A stretch of 43,070 bases of DNA, taken from contig CANMLX010000039.1 of NCBI GenBank assembly GCA_947498845.1, forward strand, positions 1 to 43,070, in the 5' to 3' direction. Source of the DNA: an uncultured Flavobacteriaceae bacterium (lineage in GTDB: Bacteria > Bacteroidota > Bacteroidia > Flavobacteriales > Flavobacteriaceae). This document shows positions 17,150-26,100 of this stretch, one piece after another. The notes beneath the pieces are model-generated. The model was not told where the DNA came from. It ran no database searches and saw only the letters and a list, made by a program, of their open reading frames with translations. Positions within the stretch are counted from its first letter, which is position 1, and every line of letters begins with the position of its first letter. The translations under genes and the position numbers were made by a program.

Positions 17150-18712
17150 ATGAAATTATTTTCGAAAGAGCAAATTTATAAGGGCGATGCATTAACAGCC
17201 CAACGCCAAGATATAACCTCAACAGACTTAATGGAGCGTGCTGGGATTCAAATTTTTAATTGGATGCATATGCGCATGCAAGGGGCTCAAGTACCCATTC
17301 ATATATTTTGTGGTATTGGGAATAATGGTGGAGATGGATTGGTTTTGGCGCGTCATTTAATTACTCACGGCTATAATGTAAATACTTATATAATTAATTA
17401 TAGTGATAAACGTTCTAAAGATTTCTTGATTAATTACGATCGTATAAAGAACGTTACAAAAGCATGGCCTAAATTATTAACTGATGCTGAAGAATTTCCA
17501 GAAATGCATCATGATGATATTATTGTTGATGCCGTGTTTGGTATAGGTTTAAACAGGCCTATAATTGATTGGGTGAAAACTTTATTTCAACATTTTAGGG
17601 CTTCAAAAGCATTTACATTATCTATAGATATTCCTTCGGGATTATACACAGACAAGCCTGTAGAAGATGAAGACGCAGTGGTTCATGCAGGTTATACATT
17701 AAGTTTTGCATCTGCTAAATTAGTGTTCTTTTTACCAGAAACTGCCAAATATACCGTACAATGGGAGATTTTAGACATAGGGCTTGATCAAGAATTTTTA
17801 TATACTACAGAAACAGAAGCAGATTTAATAGGAAAACATGAAGTATTACCAAACTATATCCCTAGAGAGAAATTTGCGCATAAAGGACTATTTGGTCATG
17901 CTTTAATTGTAGGGGGTAGTTATGGTAAAATAGGAGCCGTAACACTTGCTAGTCGCGCAACGTTGTCTGCGGGAGCTGGTTTGGTGTCGGTTTATATTCC
18001 AAAATGTGGTTATTTACCACTACAAACTGCTTTTGCCGAAGCTATGGTGATTACAGATGTTAATGAAGAGAAAATAACGTCAATTAAACTTGATTTTAAA
18101 CCTACAGTAGTTGGTATAGGCGTTGGACTTGGAACAGATACTAAAACAGTAAGTGCTTTTGAAGCATTTTTAAAAACAAATAAAGCACCTTTAGTAGTAG
18201 ATGCAGACGGCCTTAATATGCTTGCAAAAAAGAAAGCATTATTAAAGTTGTTGCCTGCAGAAACAGTGTTAACACCTCACCCTGGAGAATTAGAGCGATT
18301 AATTGGTAAGTGGAAAGACGATTTCGAGAAGCTAAAGAAAACTAAAGCATTTTCTAAAAAACATAATGTTATTGTTGTTATTAAGGGGTTTAATACGATT
18401 ACCGTTTTTAATGATAAGTTATACATTAATACTACAGGCAATCCAGGATTAGCAACGGCTGGAAGTGGCGATGTTTTAACAGGTATAATAACAGGGTTTA
18501 TTTCACAAGGATACCATCCATTATCTGCAGCTATATTTGGTACGTATTTACATGGAAGAGCTGCTGATATTGCTGTTGAAGATTACGGCTATCAAAGTTT
18601 ATTAGCTAGCCATGTTGTAGACTATCTAGGCGAAGCTTTTATTGATTTATTTAAAAAACCAGAACAACCACCCCAACCACAAGAAGCGGAAGAGGTTCGT
18701 GAAACGGAATAA
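17150..18712 (+). CDS. nnr: Bifunctional NAD(P)HX epimerase / ADP-dependent NAD(P)HX dehydratase
   Basis: This metabolite-repair enzyme restores hydrated NADH and NADPH. The N-terminal YjeF_N domain (epimerase, about 1-215) contains FCGIGNNGGDGLVLARHL (53-70) and a D in DAVFGIGLNRP. The C-terminal YjeF_C domain (ADP-dependent dehydratase, about 225-500, ribokinase-like) contains TPHPGELERL and the catalytic loop NPGLATAGSGDVLTGIITGF (431-450). The 520-residue length is normal for the fused bacterial form. The tail is rich in Pro and Glu. It is a single gene, divergent from the thr operon and convergent with the GH117-like gene. Confidence 0.95.
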   Translation: MKLFSKEQIYKGDALTAQRQDITSTDLMERAGIQIFNWMHMRMQGAQVPIHIFCGIGNNGGDGLVLARHLITHGYNVNTYIINYSDKRSKDFLINYDRIKNVTKAWPKLLTDAEEFPEMHHDDIIVDAVFGIGLNRPIIDWVKTLFQHFRASKAFTLSIDIPSGLYTDKPVEDEDAVVHAGYTLSFASAKLVFFLPETAKYTVQWEILDIGLDQEFLYTTETEADLIGKHEVLPNYIPREKFAHKGLFGHALIVGGSYGKIGAVTLASRATLSAGAGLVSVYIPKCGYLPLQTAFAEAMVITDVNEEKITSIKLDFKPTVVGIGVGLGTDTKTVSAFEAFLKTNKAPLVVDADGLNMLAKKKALLKLLPAETVLTPHPGELERLIGKWKDDFEKLKKTKAFSKKHNVIVVIKGFNTITVFNDKLYINTTGNPGLATAGSGDVLTGIITGFISQGYHPLSAAIFGTYLHGRAADIAVEDYGYQSLLASHVVDYLGEAFIDLFKKPEQPPQPQEAEEVRETE

Positions 18713-18728
18713 ATGAGTATTAGGCTTA

Positions 18729-20813
18729 TTATTTTTTTACTAGAAGTGTTGCATTTTCATAGTTAGAATGATTAATACGTAATAGGTATGTGCCAGACTT
18801 TAATTGTTCGGTAGATATTACCATGTTTGGCGATAGAGCCCCTTTAGATACAAGACCTCCATTGAGATTTAAAATTTGATATGTCGCGTTTTGCATTAAT
18901 CCTTTAACATGTAAATTGTGTATTACTGGATTAGGGTATACTACAATGCGCTCATCTCTTTTAATTATGTTGGTTTTACTAGAGGGAGTGTTAATTTTTT
19001 CAAGATGAATTTTATCAAGATTCCATTGCCATTTGTTAGTTCCACTAGCAACAATTTTTAACGTGTAATTTCCAGCATTAAGAGCAATGGTAGCATTGTG
19101 TTGTAAAGGGGTGTAATTATCCCAAAACCCATTATTTGGCACATTGGTTTGAGCAATAAGACTTTCGTCAAGCCAAAATTGTACTTGAGCATTATTGGAA
19201 GGAGTGCTTATATTGTAAATTAAATTATAATCACCAGTCTCATCAATAGTAATGGGAAATTCCATCCAATCACCGCTGTTTACAAAGTTTACACTATTAG
19301 GTGTTCTATTAACCCCAAGTCCAGAGCCTCCATAGATAAAATCATTAAAGGAGCCTCCTGTGTTTGTGTATGATTCGGCTTCAATTACTAGAGCATCGTT
19401 AGTAGGAGGATTGTCAGGGTCTGTTATGTCTGGTTCCTGACCTGGAACAACATCAAAACGTACTAAATAGTTAGCGCCTCCAGGATAGCTCCAATCATAA
19501 CGATGGGCTAGCCCCCAACGCACACCGTCTCTTGGTGTGTTAGTACCTCCATTAGGACGAAATAATCCTAGAGCGTCTGGTGTATTAGTAGCTCTACCTA
19601 TCATTTCAAAATTAACACCATCTGTTGCGTATTGAACACTGCCACGTTCTGGACCATCCAGCTTTTGAATAATAGCAACTCCATCATTATATTTCCATAA
19701 GGCAACCTCATGTCCGCTAGTTGTGATAGGATTGTATTCTGATTTTATATAAGGTCCTGTTGGATTATTGGCAATGGCAACACCCCATCTAATTTCTCTT
19801 TGTCCACAAATAACCTCTTCTCCCATGCGTTCTCCTTTGTAATACAAGTAAAATTTATCGTTATAGTGAATTAAGCAAGGATCATGTACTTTATGACTAT
19901 CAAAATCGCCTTTAATATCAGCATCGGTTCTTTTTGTAGAGCCAGCTGTCCATTTCCCATTATCTGTAGGTCTTAAAATTGGGGCATCTAACTTTGTCCA
20001 TGGGCCATCTGGAGAATTAGCTACAGCCATCCCTACTGTGTTTTTTACGCGCTCAATATATGGCCATTGTACGGTTTGGTATACTAAATAGAATTTGTTT
20101 TCATGAACAAAAATTTCTGGAGTAAAAATAGATTGATCATCATAATCTCCTCTTGTACCTCTCTGTACTGCAGGACCTTGTTCATCCCAGTTAAAACCAT
20201 CTGTAGAGGTTGCATACCATACATCTGCATTGTCCCACGGAAACACATTTATTGTACCATTTAAATTAGGGTTGCTAAACCAAGGCGTAGGAGAAGGAGT
20301 GGAAAGTTTATAGGTATACCAAACATAAAACGTTCCATTATGTTCTATTACAGCAGAAGGATCTCTACGCGTATAAGTTGAAGCAGTATGTGGTGCAAAT
20401 GCTCCTGTTAAGTTTTGTTGTGTCCATTGCATATTCCAGATAGCATTATTAGGGATGTTTGGGCTATTGTAATTAAAACAACTTGCTAAATAGTTTTCCC
20501 AGCGGAGTGTAGCATCACTTTTTATTTTCTCTCTTAATTGAATAGAAAAATTATTATTTGGGGCTACATTGCGTAAATCTTCAAAAACATAACCTTCTTT
20601 ATTTATTTGTAGTGTTTTTAAACCATTCCCAAAAGCAAATAAAGAAAAAGTGCCATTAGTATTAGTTATTGTTGTTTGATTGTCTTCTACTAGTGTAATT
20701 GTGGCATTTTCAATAGGAAGATTTGTGTCTTTGTTTAGTACTATGCCGCTATATGTTTGTGATTGAGTTATATAGGTTAAGCTAATTGCTATTATGTAAA
20801 TTATACGTTTCAT
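18729..20813 (-). CDS. Secreted GH117-like glycoside hydrolase with CBM6-like and T9SS domains
   Basis: The protein has a signal peptide (to about residue 18), a carboxypeptidase-regulatory-like beta domain (about 21-85), a five-bladed-propeller catalytic domain (about 100-455), a CBM6-like module (about 474-606, opening ALVIEAESYTNTGG) and a T9SS sorting domain (about 622-694, VVYPNPVIHNLHV). The propeller carries GH117 marks as I recall them: RRDPSAVI (149), YDDQSIFTPEIFVH, KGDFDSHKVHDP (301-312), GEEVICGQREI and SGHEVALW (366-373). GH117 enzymes release 3,6-anhydro-L-galactose from agar oligosaccharides. Known members are often periplasmic or lipid-anchored, so a T9SS-exported, CBM-bearing form is unusual. 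No agarase or SusCD pair is nearby. A divergent GH43-like specificity remains possible. Confidence 0.78.
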   Translation of the reverse strand: MKRIIYIIAISLTYITQSQTYSGIVLNKDTNLPIENATITLVEDNQTTITNTNGTFSLFAFGNGLKTLQINKEGYVFEDLRNVAPNNNFSIQLREKIKSDATLRWENYLASCFNYNSPNIPNNAIWNMQWTQQNLTGAFAPHTASTYTRRDPSAVIEHNGTFYVWYTYKLSTPSPTPWFSNPNLNGTINVFPWDNADVWYATSTDGFNWDEQGPAVQRGTRGDYDDQSIFTPEIFVHENKFYLVYQTVQWPYIERVKNTVGMAVANSPDGPWTKLDAPILRPTDNGKWTAGSTKRTDADIKGDFDSHKVHDPCLIHYNDKFYLYYKGERMGEEVICGQREIRWGVAIANNPTGPYIKSEYNPITTSGHEVALWKYNDGVAIIQKLDGPERGSVQYATDGVNFEMIGRATNTPDALGLFRPNGGTNTPRDGVRWGLAHRYDWSYPGGANYLVRFDVVPGQEPDITDPDNPPTNDALVIEAESYTNTGGSFNDFIYGGSGLGVNRTPNSVNFVNSGDWMEFPITIDETGDYNLIYNISTPSNNAQVQFWLDESLIAQTNVPNNGFWDNYTPLQHNATIALNAGNYTLKIVASGTNKWQWNLDKIHLEKINTPSSKTNIIKRDERIVVYPNPVIHNLHVKGLMQNATYQILNLNGGLVSKGALSPNMVISTEQLKSGTYLLRINHSNYENATLLVKK

Positions 20814-20944
20814 CTTGTTAGTAGTTTTGTAAGTTTTTAAATATAACGTTTTCAGTGTAATATATTATTTTTATATATTAAAAATCTTTCATTTTGGATG
20901 TTTGCTTGTTTAAAACCTGTAGCCTATTAAAAAAATAAAAAGTA

Positions 20945-20972
20945 TGTCCCCTTTTCAATAACGAGTGTCGTC
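20945..20972 (+). promoter_or_regulatory. Candidate ECF42-type promoter for the DGPF/sigma operon
   Basis: TGTCCC (20945-20950), 18 bases, CGTC (20969-20972), lying 32 bases before the first ATG. ECF42 sigma factors are reported to use a TGTC-containing -35 and a CG[A/T]C-type -10. The usual TAnnTTTG box is absent here, consistent with control by the sigma factor encoded in this operon. Confidence 0.5.
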
Positions 20973-21004
20973 TTAAGAGTAAATAATCTTAAAAACATTT
21001 AATT

Positions 21005-21325
21005 ATGAAAAATTTTTTAGTGCTTTATTACTCAACACCACAAGCGATGGAAGCTTTTATGGCATTGCCAGAGGAAGAAAAGCAAGCAGGAACTGCAGCT
21101 TGGGACATTTGGAAACAAAATAACAGTGATACAGTAACCGATCTTGGAGCGCCTTTGATGGCAACAGCTTCAGTAGGAAAACTTGAAACCGAATCTATGC
21201 CCACACAAATTATTTCTGGATACTCTATTATTCAAGCTGAAACAGTAGAAAAAGCCAAAGCTATTTTTAAAGACCATCCTTATAAAGATCATGGAATCCA
21301 TATCTTTGAAAGTGTGAATATGTAA
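21005..21325 (+). CDS. YCII-related (DGPF-like) small protein
   Basis: This 106-residue protein has the ferredoxin-like alpha+beta pattern of the YCII/DGPF group: KNFLVLYYSTPQAMEAFMALPEEE at the start, a central GAPLMATASVGKLE, then ISGYSIIQAETVEKAKAIFKDHP. Family members have unknown activity. It is the first gene of an operon with a second YCII-like gene and an ECF sigma factor. That order is characteristic of ECF42 loci, where DGPF proteins are the conserved partners and likely targets of the sigma factor. Confidence 0.82.
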   Translation: MKNFLVLYYSTPQAMEAFMALPEEEKQAGTAAWDIWKQNNSDTVTDLGAPLMATASVGKLETESMPTQIISGYSIIQAETVEKAKAIFKDHPYKDHGIHIFESVNM

Positions 21326-21365
21326 TACAACAAATCAATCAATAATTATTTAAAACGAAACAATT

Positions 21366-21713
21366 ATGAAAAAATTTATGATGATTTTCATCGGTGCAGA
21401 TTACAGTGAATTAGGTTTATCTCCCGAAGATATTCAAGAACGTATGGGGAAATGGTTTGCATGGAATCAAAAAATGCAAGAACAAGGTATTGTTGAAACA
21501 GGTGAAGCATTAACACCACAAGTAACGCGCATTAGTGGAAAGGATCGCACAGTAACCGATAATCTTGCACTTGAGTCTAAGGAATTAGTAGGAGGTTTTT
21601 ATGTGTTTAAAGCTCAAGATATAGAGGCTGCAAAAAAAGTAGCTATGGATTTCCCTGATTTTGATTTAGGAGGTACTGTTGAAGTTAGAGAAGTAATGGT
21701 TTTTGATAATTAA
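21366..21713 (+). CDS. YCII/DGPF-family protein
   Basis: This 115-residue protein belongs to the YCII-related group: KKFMMIFIGADYSELGLSPEDIQ, MGKWFAWNQKMQEQGIVETGEAL, then GGFYVFKAQDIEAAKKVAMDFP and VEVREVMVF. It starts 40 bases after the previous paralogue. Its stop codon overlaps the sigma factor start (TAATG), which implies translational coupling. The tight genomic link with an ECF42-type sigma factor is the best functional clue. Catalytic activity has not been established for the group. Confidence 0.88.
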   Translation: MKKFMMIFIGADYSELGLSPEDIQERMGKWFAWNQKMQEQGIVETGEALTPQVTRISGKDRTVTDNLALESKELVGGFYVFKAQDIEAAKKVAMDFPDFDLGGTVEVREVMVFDN

Positions 21714-22960
21714 TGCAACAACAACTTATAGACCATCTTTTCAGGCATCACTATGGAAAGATGGTCTCCATATTAACTAGAATTTTTGGTTTAGCTCATC
21801 TTGAAACTATTGAAGATGCTGTGCAGGACACATTTATTAAAGCGTCATTAAAATGGCGTACTAGCATTCCTAAAAACCCTGAAGCCTGGTTAACAACAGC
21901 TTCAAAGCATAGGGTTTTAGATATCTTTAGGCAAATTAAATCCAGTAAAACCAGAGAAAGCTTGGTGTCTTCAAGTGCAGAAGCGATGCGTATGACTGAG
22001 TTTTTTTTAGATACCGAAATTGAAGACAGTCAGTTACGAATGATTTTTACAGCTTGTCACCCTAAATTGCAACAAGTAGATCAAATTGCATTTGCTTTAA
22101 AAACAGTAGCTGGGTTTAGTAGTAAAGAAATTGCCACTGCACTGCTTACTAAAGAAGATACTGTTAAAAAAAGATTATCTAGAGCAAGGAAACATATACA
22201 AGAGAAAAATATTGCTTTTAAAATTCCAATGGGTAATGCGCTTCCAAAACGCATAGAGAGTGTATTAAATGTACTTTACTTAATTTTCAACGAGGGGTTT
22301 CATTCTAATAAGCAAGACATTTTAGTGAGAAAAGAATTATGTGGTGAATCTATTCGTTTGTGTAAAATAATATTGAAAAATGAAACGATAAGAACACCAT
22401 CGTCTTATGCCTTGTTTGCTTTAATGTGTTTTCATGCAGCCCGTATGGATAGTAAAATAGGATTGAACAACGAAGTAATAGACTTAAAAAACCAGGACCG
22501 CTCACTATGGTATTTTCCAATGATAGAGCTAGGAAATAGTTGTATGTATAAAGCTATGCAAACAGAGCATCTAACAAATTACCATTTTGAAGCAGCTATT
22601 GTATGTGAACATTTAAAAGCCGCTAGTTTTAATGATACCAACTGGAGTAGTATCTTAAATTGGTATCGACAATATGTGGCTTTATATCCTTCGCCTATGC
22701 TGTATTTAAATATGGTGATGGTATACCTGCAGCTTGAACGATACACTGATGCAAAACAACTTCTTAATGATCTAAATGTAGATGATTTTAATCAAAGACA
22801 GTATTTATATCACGGTGTTTGGTCGGAGTATTACGCAGTAACAGGTGATAGTGTAAATGCTATTGAAGCGTTGGATAAAGCTTTAGTTGGCGTTATAAAT
22901 AAGATTGAAAAACAGTATTTACTTAAGAAGAGGCTTGAGCTTACAAGTAGCCGTAATTAA
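21713..22960 (+). CDS. ECF42-type RNA polymerase sigma factor with C-terminal TPR-like extension
   Basis: This 415-residue ECF sigma factor has region 2 at about 7-75 (EDAVQDTFIKASLKWR) and region 4 at about 118-163 (AGFSSKEIATALLTKEDTVKKRLSRAR). A ~240-residue helical extension (about 170-410) includes FNEGFHSN and a late tetratricopeptide-like segment (YPSPMLYLNMVMVYLQLERY). Long helical extensions and linkage with DGPF/YCII proteins define ECF42, in which the extension replaces an anti-sigma factor in control. The ATG overlaps the upstream stop by one base. It probably activates its own operon through the TGTC/CGTC element at 20945-20972. Confidence 0.92.
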   Translation: MQQQLIDHLFRHHYGKMVSILTRIFGLAHLETIEDAVQDTFIKASLKWRTSIPKNPEAWLTTASKHRVLDIFRQIKSSKTRESLVSSSAEAMRMTEFFLDTEIEDSQLRMIFTACHPKLQQVDQIAFALKTVAGFSSKEIATALLTKEDTVKKRLSRARKHIQEKNIAFKIPMGNALPKRIESVLNVLYLIFNEGFHSNKQDILVRKELCGESIRLCKIILKNETIRTPSSYALFALMCFHAARMDSKIGLNNEVIDLKNQDRSLWYFPMIELGNSCMYKAMQTEHLTNYHFEAAIVCEHLKAASFNDTNWSSILNWYRQYVALYPSPMLYLNMVMVYLQLERYTDAKQLLNDLNVDDFNQRQYLYHGVWSEYYAVTGDSVNAIEALDKALVGVINKIEKQYLLKKRLELTSSRN

Positions 22961-22965
22961 CAGAG

Positions 22966-23130
22966 TAATACCATGGCCATCTTAAATTTACTCAATAAAA
23001 CTTTATCTTTTTGCCTAATATATTTCAAAATAAAATACTACCGTAGCGCTGCTATTATTGGATTTTTTTATCATCTAAGCCAAGAATCTATTATTTTTCT
23101 ATGAGTAAATTTAAATTAGAACTGGTATAA
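22966..23130. repeat. ~165-bp palindromic intergenic element (copy 2)
   Basis: The left end TAATACCATGGCCATCTTAA (continuing ATTTACTCA, to 22994) is matched, inverted, by ATGAGTAAATTTAAATTAGA...GGTATAA (23101-23130). The core ACCGTAGCGCTGCTATTATTGG (23040-23061) resembles the core of copies 1 and 3. It is almost exactly as long as copy 1. The rest of this ~300-base gap (23131-23261) holds nothing I can recognise. Confidence 0.6.
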
Positions 23131-23261
23131 AAACAAATTTTTGTTAGTAAAAGTAGTTGCTATGCTTTTCTATTATCAAGCACTAATTATTCAGACCTTT
23201 TTCAAGTGTATGTTGATATTCATAACTGTTAAAGAAGCTAGTCTTTAAAGGTGTCTCTTTT

Positions 23262-24737
23262 CTATTTTTTTCTTCTGTGCTTTAAAGTAATTGGCTTTAA
23301 GGGTTGTCTAGAATAGCCAAATAACCTGAAGTCTTTTATTAAATCTGCAGTGCCCTCTGGAAGCATGTCTTCCCATCCTGGCTCTCCATTGTCAATCATC
23401 CTAAGTGCATCTCTGGAGAATATGTTCATTATATTTTCGTCATAATCAGTAATATCAATTACTTTACCGTTGTATTTAAAGAATTTGTATAATTCTTTCA
23501 TTCTAGGATGAACCTTTAAATTCTCACTACTTAAAAGCGTACCAGTTTCAGGGTCTAGCATAGGGTAAAGGTAAACCTTTAGATCTTTAAAGAATAGTTT
23601 TCCGAAAGCTTCTAATATACCTCCGCTTAAATGTCTGTAATATTTTTCATCAAAAATATCTATTAGATTATTAACTCCCATAGCAAGTCCCATTCTAGCT
23701 TTTGTATAGCTAGAGAAATATTCTACAACCTTATAGTATTCCTGGAAGTTAGATATCATAACAGATTGACCTAGAGCGCATAATAAATCTGCTCTATCAA
23801 TAAAATCTTGCTCGTCTATCTCGCCAAGTGCCCGTAGATTAGACAGTGTTATTTCAAATACAACTTCGGTTTTATCCTCGTCAACTTTATTTTCTTCAAT
23901 AAACATTTTGTATGACTTCTCATACATAGCCATATTGACTTTAGTAACAGGTCTAAAACTTCCGCGAAGCGCTAAAATGTTTTTCTTATATAAAATACGA
24001 GCAGGTAAAACATTAGTGCCATCAGGCCCAAACATTACGGCGTCTGTCATACCGTTTTTAACAAGTTGTAAACTCATTAAACGGTTATCTATATTTTTAA
24101 AAATAGGACCAGAAAAATTAATAGTATCTATTTCTAATTGATCCTTGTCGAGATGATCATATAAATAGCGTAGTAGTTTTTTTGGTTTGTTATATTTATA
24201 AAATGCACCATATACCAAATTTGTTCCCAATGCGCCTAAGGTTTCTTGTTGTAATCTAGCATCGGTTTCTTTAAAACGGATATGAAGTATAATTTCATTA
24301 TACGCTCCCTTAGGTTCTATTTGGTACCTTATGCCTACCCAGCCGTGACCTTTAAATTGTTTAGCAAAATCTATAGTAGCTACTGTATTGGCATATGTAA
24401 AAAATATTTTATCAGGGCTTTTGTCCCTGGTAATTCGTTCTTCCATTAAAGCCATTTCATGAGATAGCATTTTTCTCAATCTGGATTCTGTCACATAACG
24501 CCTGTCGTCTTCTACACCATATATAGCATCACTAAAAGCTTTATCATAAGCAGACATTGCTTTTGCTATTGTCCCTGAAGCCCCACCTGCTCTAAAGAAA
24601 TGTCTTGCAGTTTCTTGACCTGCTCCAATTTCAGCAAAAGTTCCATAAATATTTTTATTAAGGTTAATACGTAGTGCTTTGGATTTTAGAGAAGGGATAT
24701 CATCAAACTCTCTATCGCCGTCGATGCTAATTGCCAT
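23262..24737 (-). CDS. Conserved protein of unknown function (often annotated 'TonB-dependent receptor' in relatives)
   Basis: This 491-residue soluble protein has no signal peptide, membrane helix or beta-barrel pattern. It opens with MAISIDGDREFDDIPSLKSK followed by YGTFAEIGAGQETARHFFRA and GASGTIAKAMSAYDKAFSDA, a segment I recall as strongly conserved across Bacteroidota and some cyanobacteria. The C-terminal part includes YLYPMLDPETG and a basic tail (LKHRRKK). Relatives often carry the label TonB-dependent receptor, which nothing here supports. The function is unknown. A palindrome overlapping its -7-like TATCTTTA lies at 24756-24773, so it may be regulated together with the divergent MBL-fold gene. 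Confidence 0.8.
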   Translation of the reverse strand: MAISIDGDREFDDIPSLKSKALRINLNKNIYGTFAEIGAGQETARHFFRAGGASGTIAKAMSAYDKAFSDAIYGVEDDRRYVTESRLRKMLSHEMALMEERITRDKSPDKIFFTYANTVATIDFAKQFKGHGWVGIRYQIEPKGAYNEIILHIRFKETDARLQQETLGALGTNLVYGAFYKYNKPKKLLRYLYDHLDKDQLEIDTINFSGPIFKNIDNRLMSLQLVKNGMTDAVMFGPDGTNVLPARILYKKNILALRGSFRPVTKVNMAMYEKSYKMFIEENKVDEDKTEVVFEITLSNLRALGEIDEQDFIDRADLLCALGQSVMISNFQEYYKVVEYFSSYTKARMGLAMGVNNLIDIFDEKYYRHLSGGILEAFGKLFFKDLKVYLYPMLDPETGTLLSSENLKVHPRMKELYKFFKYNGKVIDITDYDENIMNIFSRDALRMIDNGEPGWEDMLPEGTADLIKDFRLFGYSRQPLKPITLKHRRKK

Positions 24738-24755
24738 AAATTTTCAAGGTTAAAT

Positions 24756-24773
24756 TCTTTACACAGGTAAAGA
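24756..24773. promoter_or_regulatory. TCTTTAC-N4-GTAAAGA palindrome between divergent genes
   Basis: Perfect seven-base arms around ACAG lie between the 24737 (minus) and 24832 (plus) genes and overlap the minus-strand TATCTTTA -7 candidate. It may be an operator; the binding protein is unknown. Confidence 0.35.
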
Positions 24774-24807
24774 TATTAAATAACAATAGTAAACAAAAAA
24801 ATAACCC

Positions 24808-24815
24808 TATTTTTG
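24808..24815 (+). promoter_or_regulatory. -7 promoter element for the MBL-fold gene
   Basis: TATTTTTG fits TAnnTTTG and lies 16 bases before the TTG start at 24832, so it also argues against a start further upstream. Confidence 0.45.
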
Positions 24816-24831
24816 TGGCAAAGCCATAATT

Positions 24832-25593
24832 TTGAAAGTAACTTTTCTTGGTACAGGCACATCACAAGGTATTCCAGTTATTGGGAGTGATCACCCTGTT
24901 TGTTTAAGTGATAATGAAAAAGATAAAAGATTACGTTCTTCGGTTTTAATAGAATGGGGTAGTTTTAGTTTTATAATAGATTGTGGTCCAGATTTTAGAC
25001 AGCAAATGTTGCGTTGTGATTGCAAGAAAATTGATGGTATTTTGTTTACTCACGAGCATTCAGATCATGTTTTAGGGTTAGACGATATACGTCCTTTTTA
25101 TTTTAGCCAAGGCGCTATCTCTATTTATGCTCATAAGCGTGTTTTAAAATCTTTAAAAAAACGGTTTGATTATATTTTTGCTACAAAAAATAAATACCCT
25201 GGAGCGCCTTCGGTATCTATAAACAAAATTAAAAACAAGGGTTTTAAATTAGGTGATTTAGAGGTTATTCCCATTAGTGGTTTACATTATGAGTTACAGG
25301 TTTTTGGTTTTAGGTTTAATAATTTTGCTTATTTAACCGATATGAAAACCTTGAAAAATAAGGAAATAGATAAAATTAAAAATGTAGATGTGCTAGTGAT
25401 TAATGCCTTAAGAATCGAACCTCATTATTCTCATTTTAATTTAGAAGAAGCTTTGGAATTTATAAAAAGTGTTAATCCCAAAAAAGCTTACTTAACACAC
25501 ATAAGTCATTTACTAGGTTTTCACGAAGAAGTAGAAAAACAATTACCAGAAAATGTATTTTTGGCTTATGATAATTTAAAAATTACTATATAA
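24832..25593 (+). CDS. MBL-fold metallo-hydrolase (PhnP-like)
   Basis: This 253-residue protein has the metallo-beta-lactamase metal motif FTHEHSDHVLGLDD (H74, H76, D78, H79), a preceding IIDCGPDFRQQ, and later metal-site segments near ISGLHYE and THISHLLGFHEE. The opening MKVTFLGTGTSQGIP is the usual start of the family, so the unusual TTG at 24832 is very likely the true start. Related PhnP enzymes cleave cyclic ribose phosphodiesters, but this broad group also includes nucleases and unassigned phosphodiesterases, so the substrate is open. It is followed after 4 bases by a small coiled-coil membrane protein. Confidence 0.88.
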   Translation: MKVTFLGTGTSQGIPVIGSDHPVCLSDNEKDKRLRSSVLIEWGSFSFIIDCGPDFRQQMLRCDCKKIDGILFTHEHSDHVLGLDDIRPFYFSQGAISIYAHKRVLKSLKKRFDYIFATKNKYPGAPSVSINKIKNKGFKLGDLEVIPISGLHYELQVFGFRFNNFAYLTDMKTLKNKEIDKIKNVDVLVINALRIEPHYSHFNLEEALEFIKSVNPKKAYLTHISHLLGFHEEVEKQLPENVFLAYDNLKITI

Positions 25594-25597
25594 AATT

Positions 25598-26098
25598 ATG
25601 AAACAGAAAATTTTTATGTATCTATTCGTTTTTTCGATACTTTTAATTTTATTCCAATATGTAAATTCTAAACGAATTTTCGAAGCTCAAAATATACATC
25701 TTAAAAATGCAAAGCATAACGTAGAAAAACTTCAAGATTCTTTATCTGTGTTGCAAAATGAAATGTTGGAAATGTCTAGTTTTAGTATAGATAACAACGA
25801 AGATGCTATTAGTTATTTTGAAAGAGACGAACATAATGTAAGTGAATTAATCCCTTTGATTAAAGATGAATTGTACAATTCAAATGATTTTAAAGAGCAA
25901 CACCCAATTATTCCTTATGCCTCTTCAGAAGGAAGAAAAATTTTAATAAACTCTGTTAAATTATTAAATCACAAATGGATAATCGCCGATTTTTCGGATG
26001 GCCAATACTGGGGAGAAATATTCTTAACCTATGAGGTAACTAAGGACAAGAAAATTACTTTTAATCTGGTAGAATCGTTTTTATATCCTTTTGATTAG
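25598..26098 (+). CDS. Small membrane-anchored coiled-coil protein of unknown function
   Basis: This 166-residue protein has an N-terminal membrane helix (about 5-21, MYLFVFSILLILFQYV), a short coiled coil (about 28-58, with AKHNVEKLQDSLSVLQNEML) and a soluble C-terminal domain with WIIADFSDGQYWGEIFLTYEV. I recall similar proteins as conserved hypothetical genes in flavobacteria with no function. It begins 4 bases after the MBL-fold gene, so the two are cotranscribed. It converges with the lipoprotein gene two bases downstream. Confidence 0.8.
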   Translation: MKQKIFMYLFVFSILLILFQYVNSKRIFEAQNIHLKNAKHNVEKLQDSLSVLQNEMLEMSSFSIDNNEDAISYFERDEHNVSELIPLIKDELYNSNDFKEQHPIIPYASSEGRKILINSVKLLNHKWIIADFSDGQYWGEIFLTYEVTKDKKITFNLVESFLYPFD

Positions 26099-26100
26099 AA

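Noticed and set aside
23262..24737. TonB-dependent receptor label for the 491-residue protein
   Set aside because: No signal peptide, plug domain or beta-barrel pattern; the label seems to be inherited misannotation.
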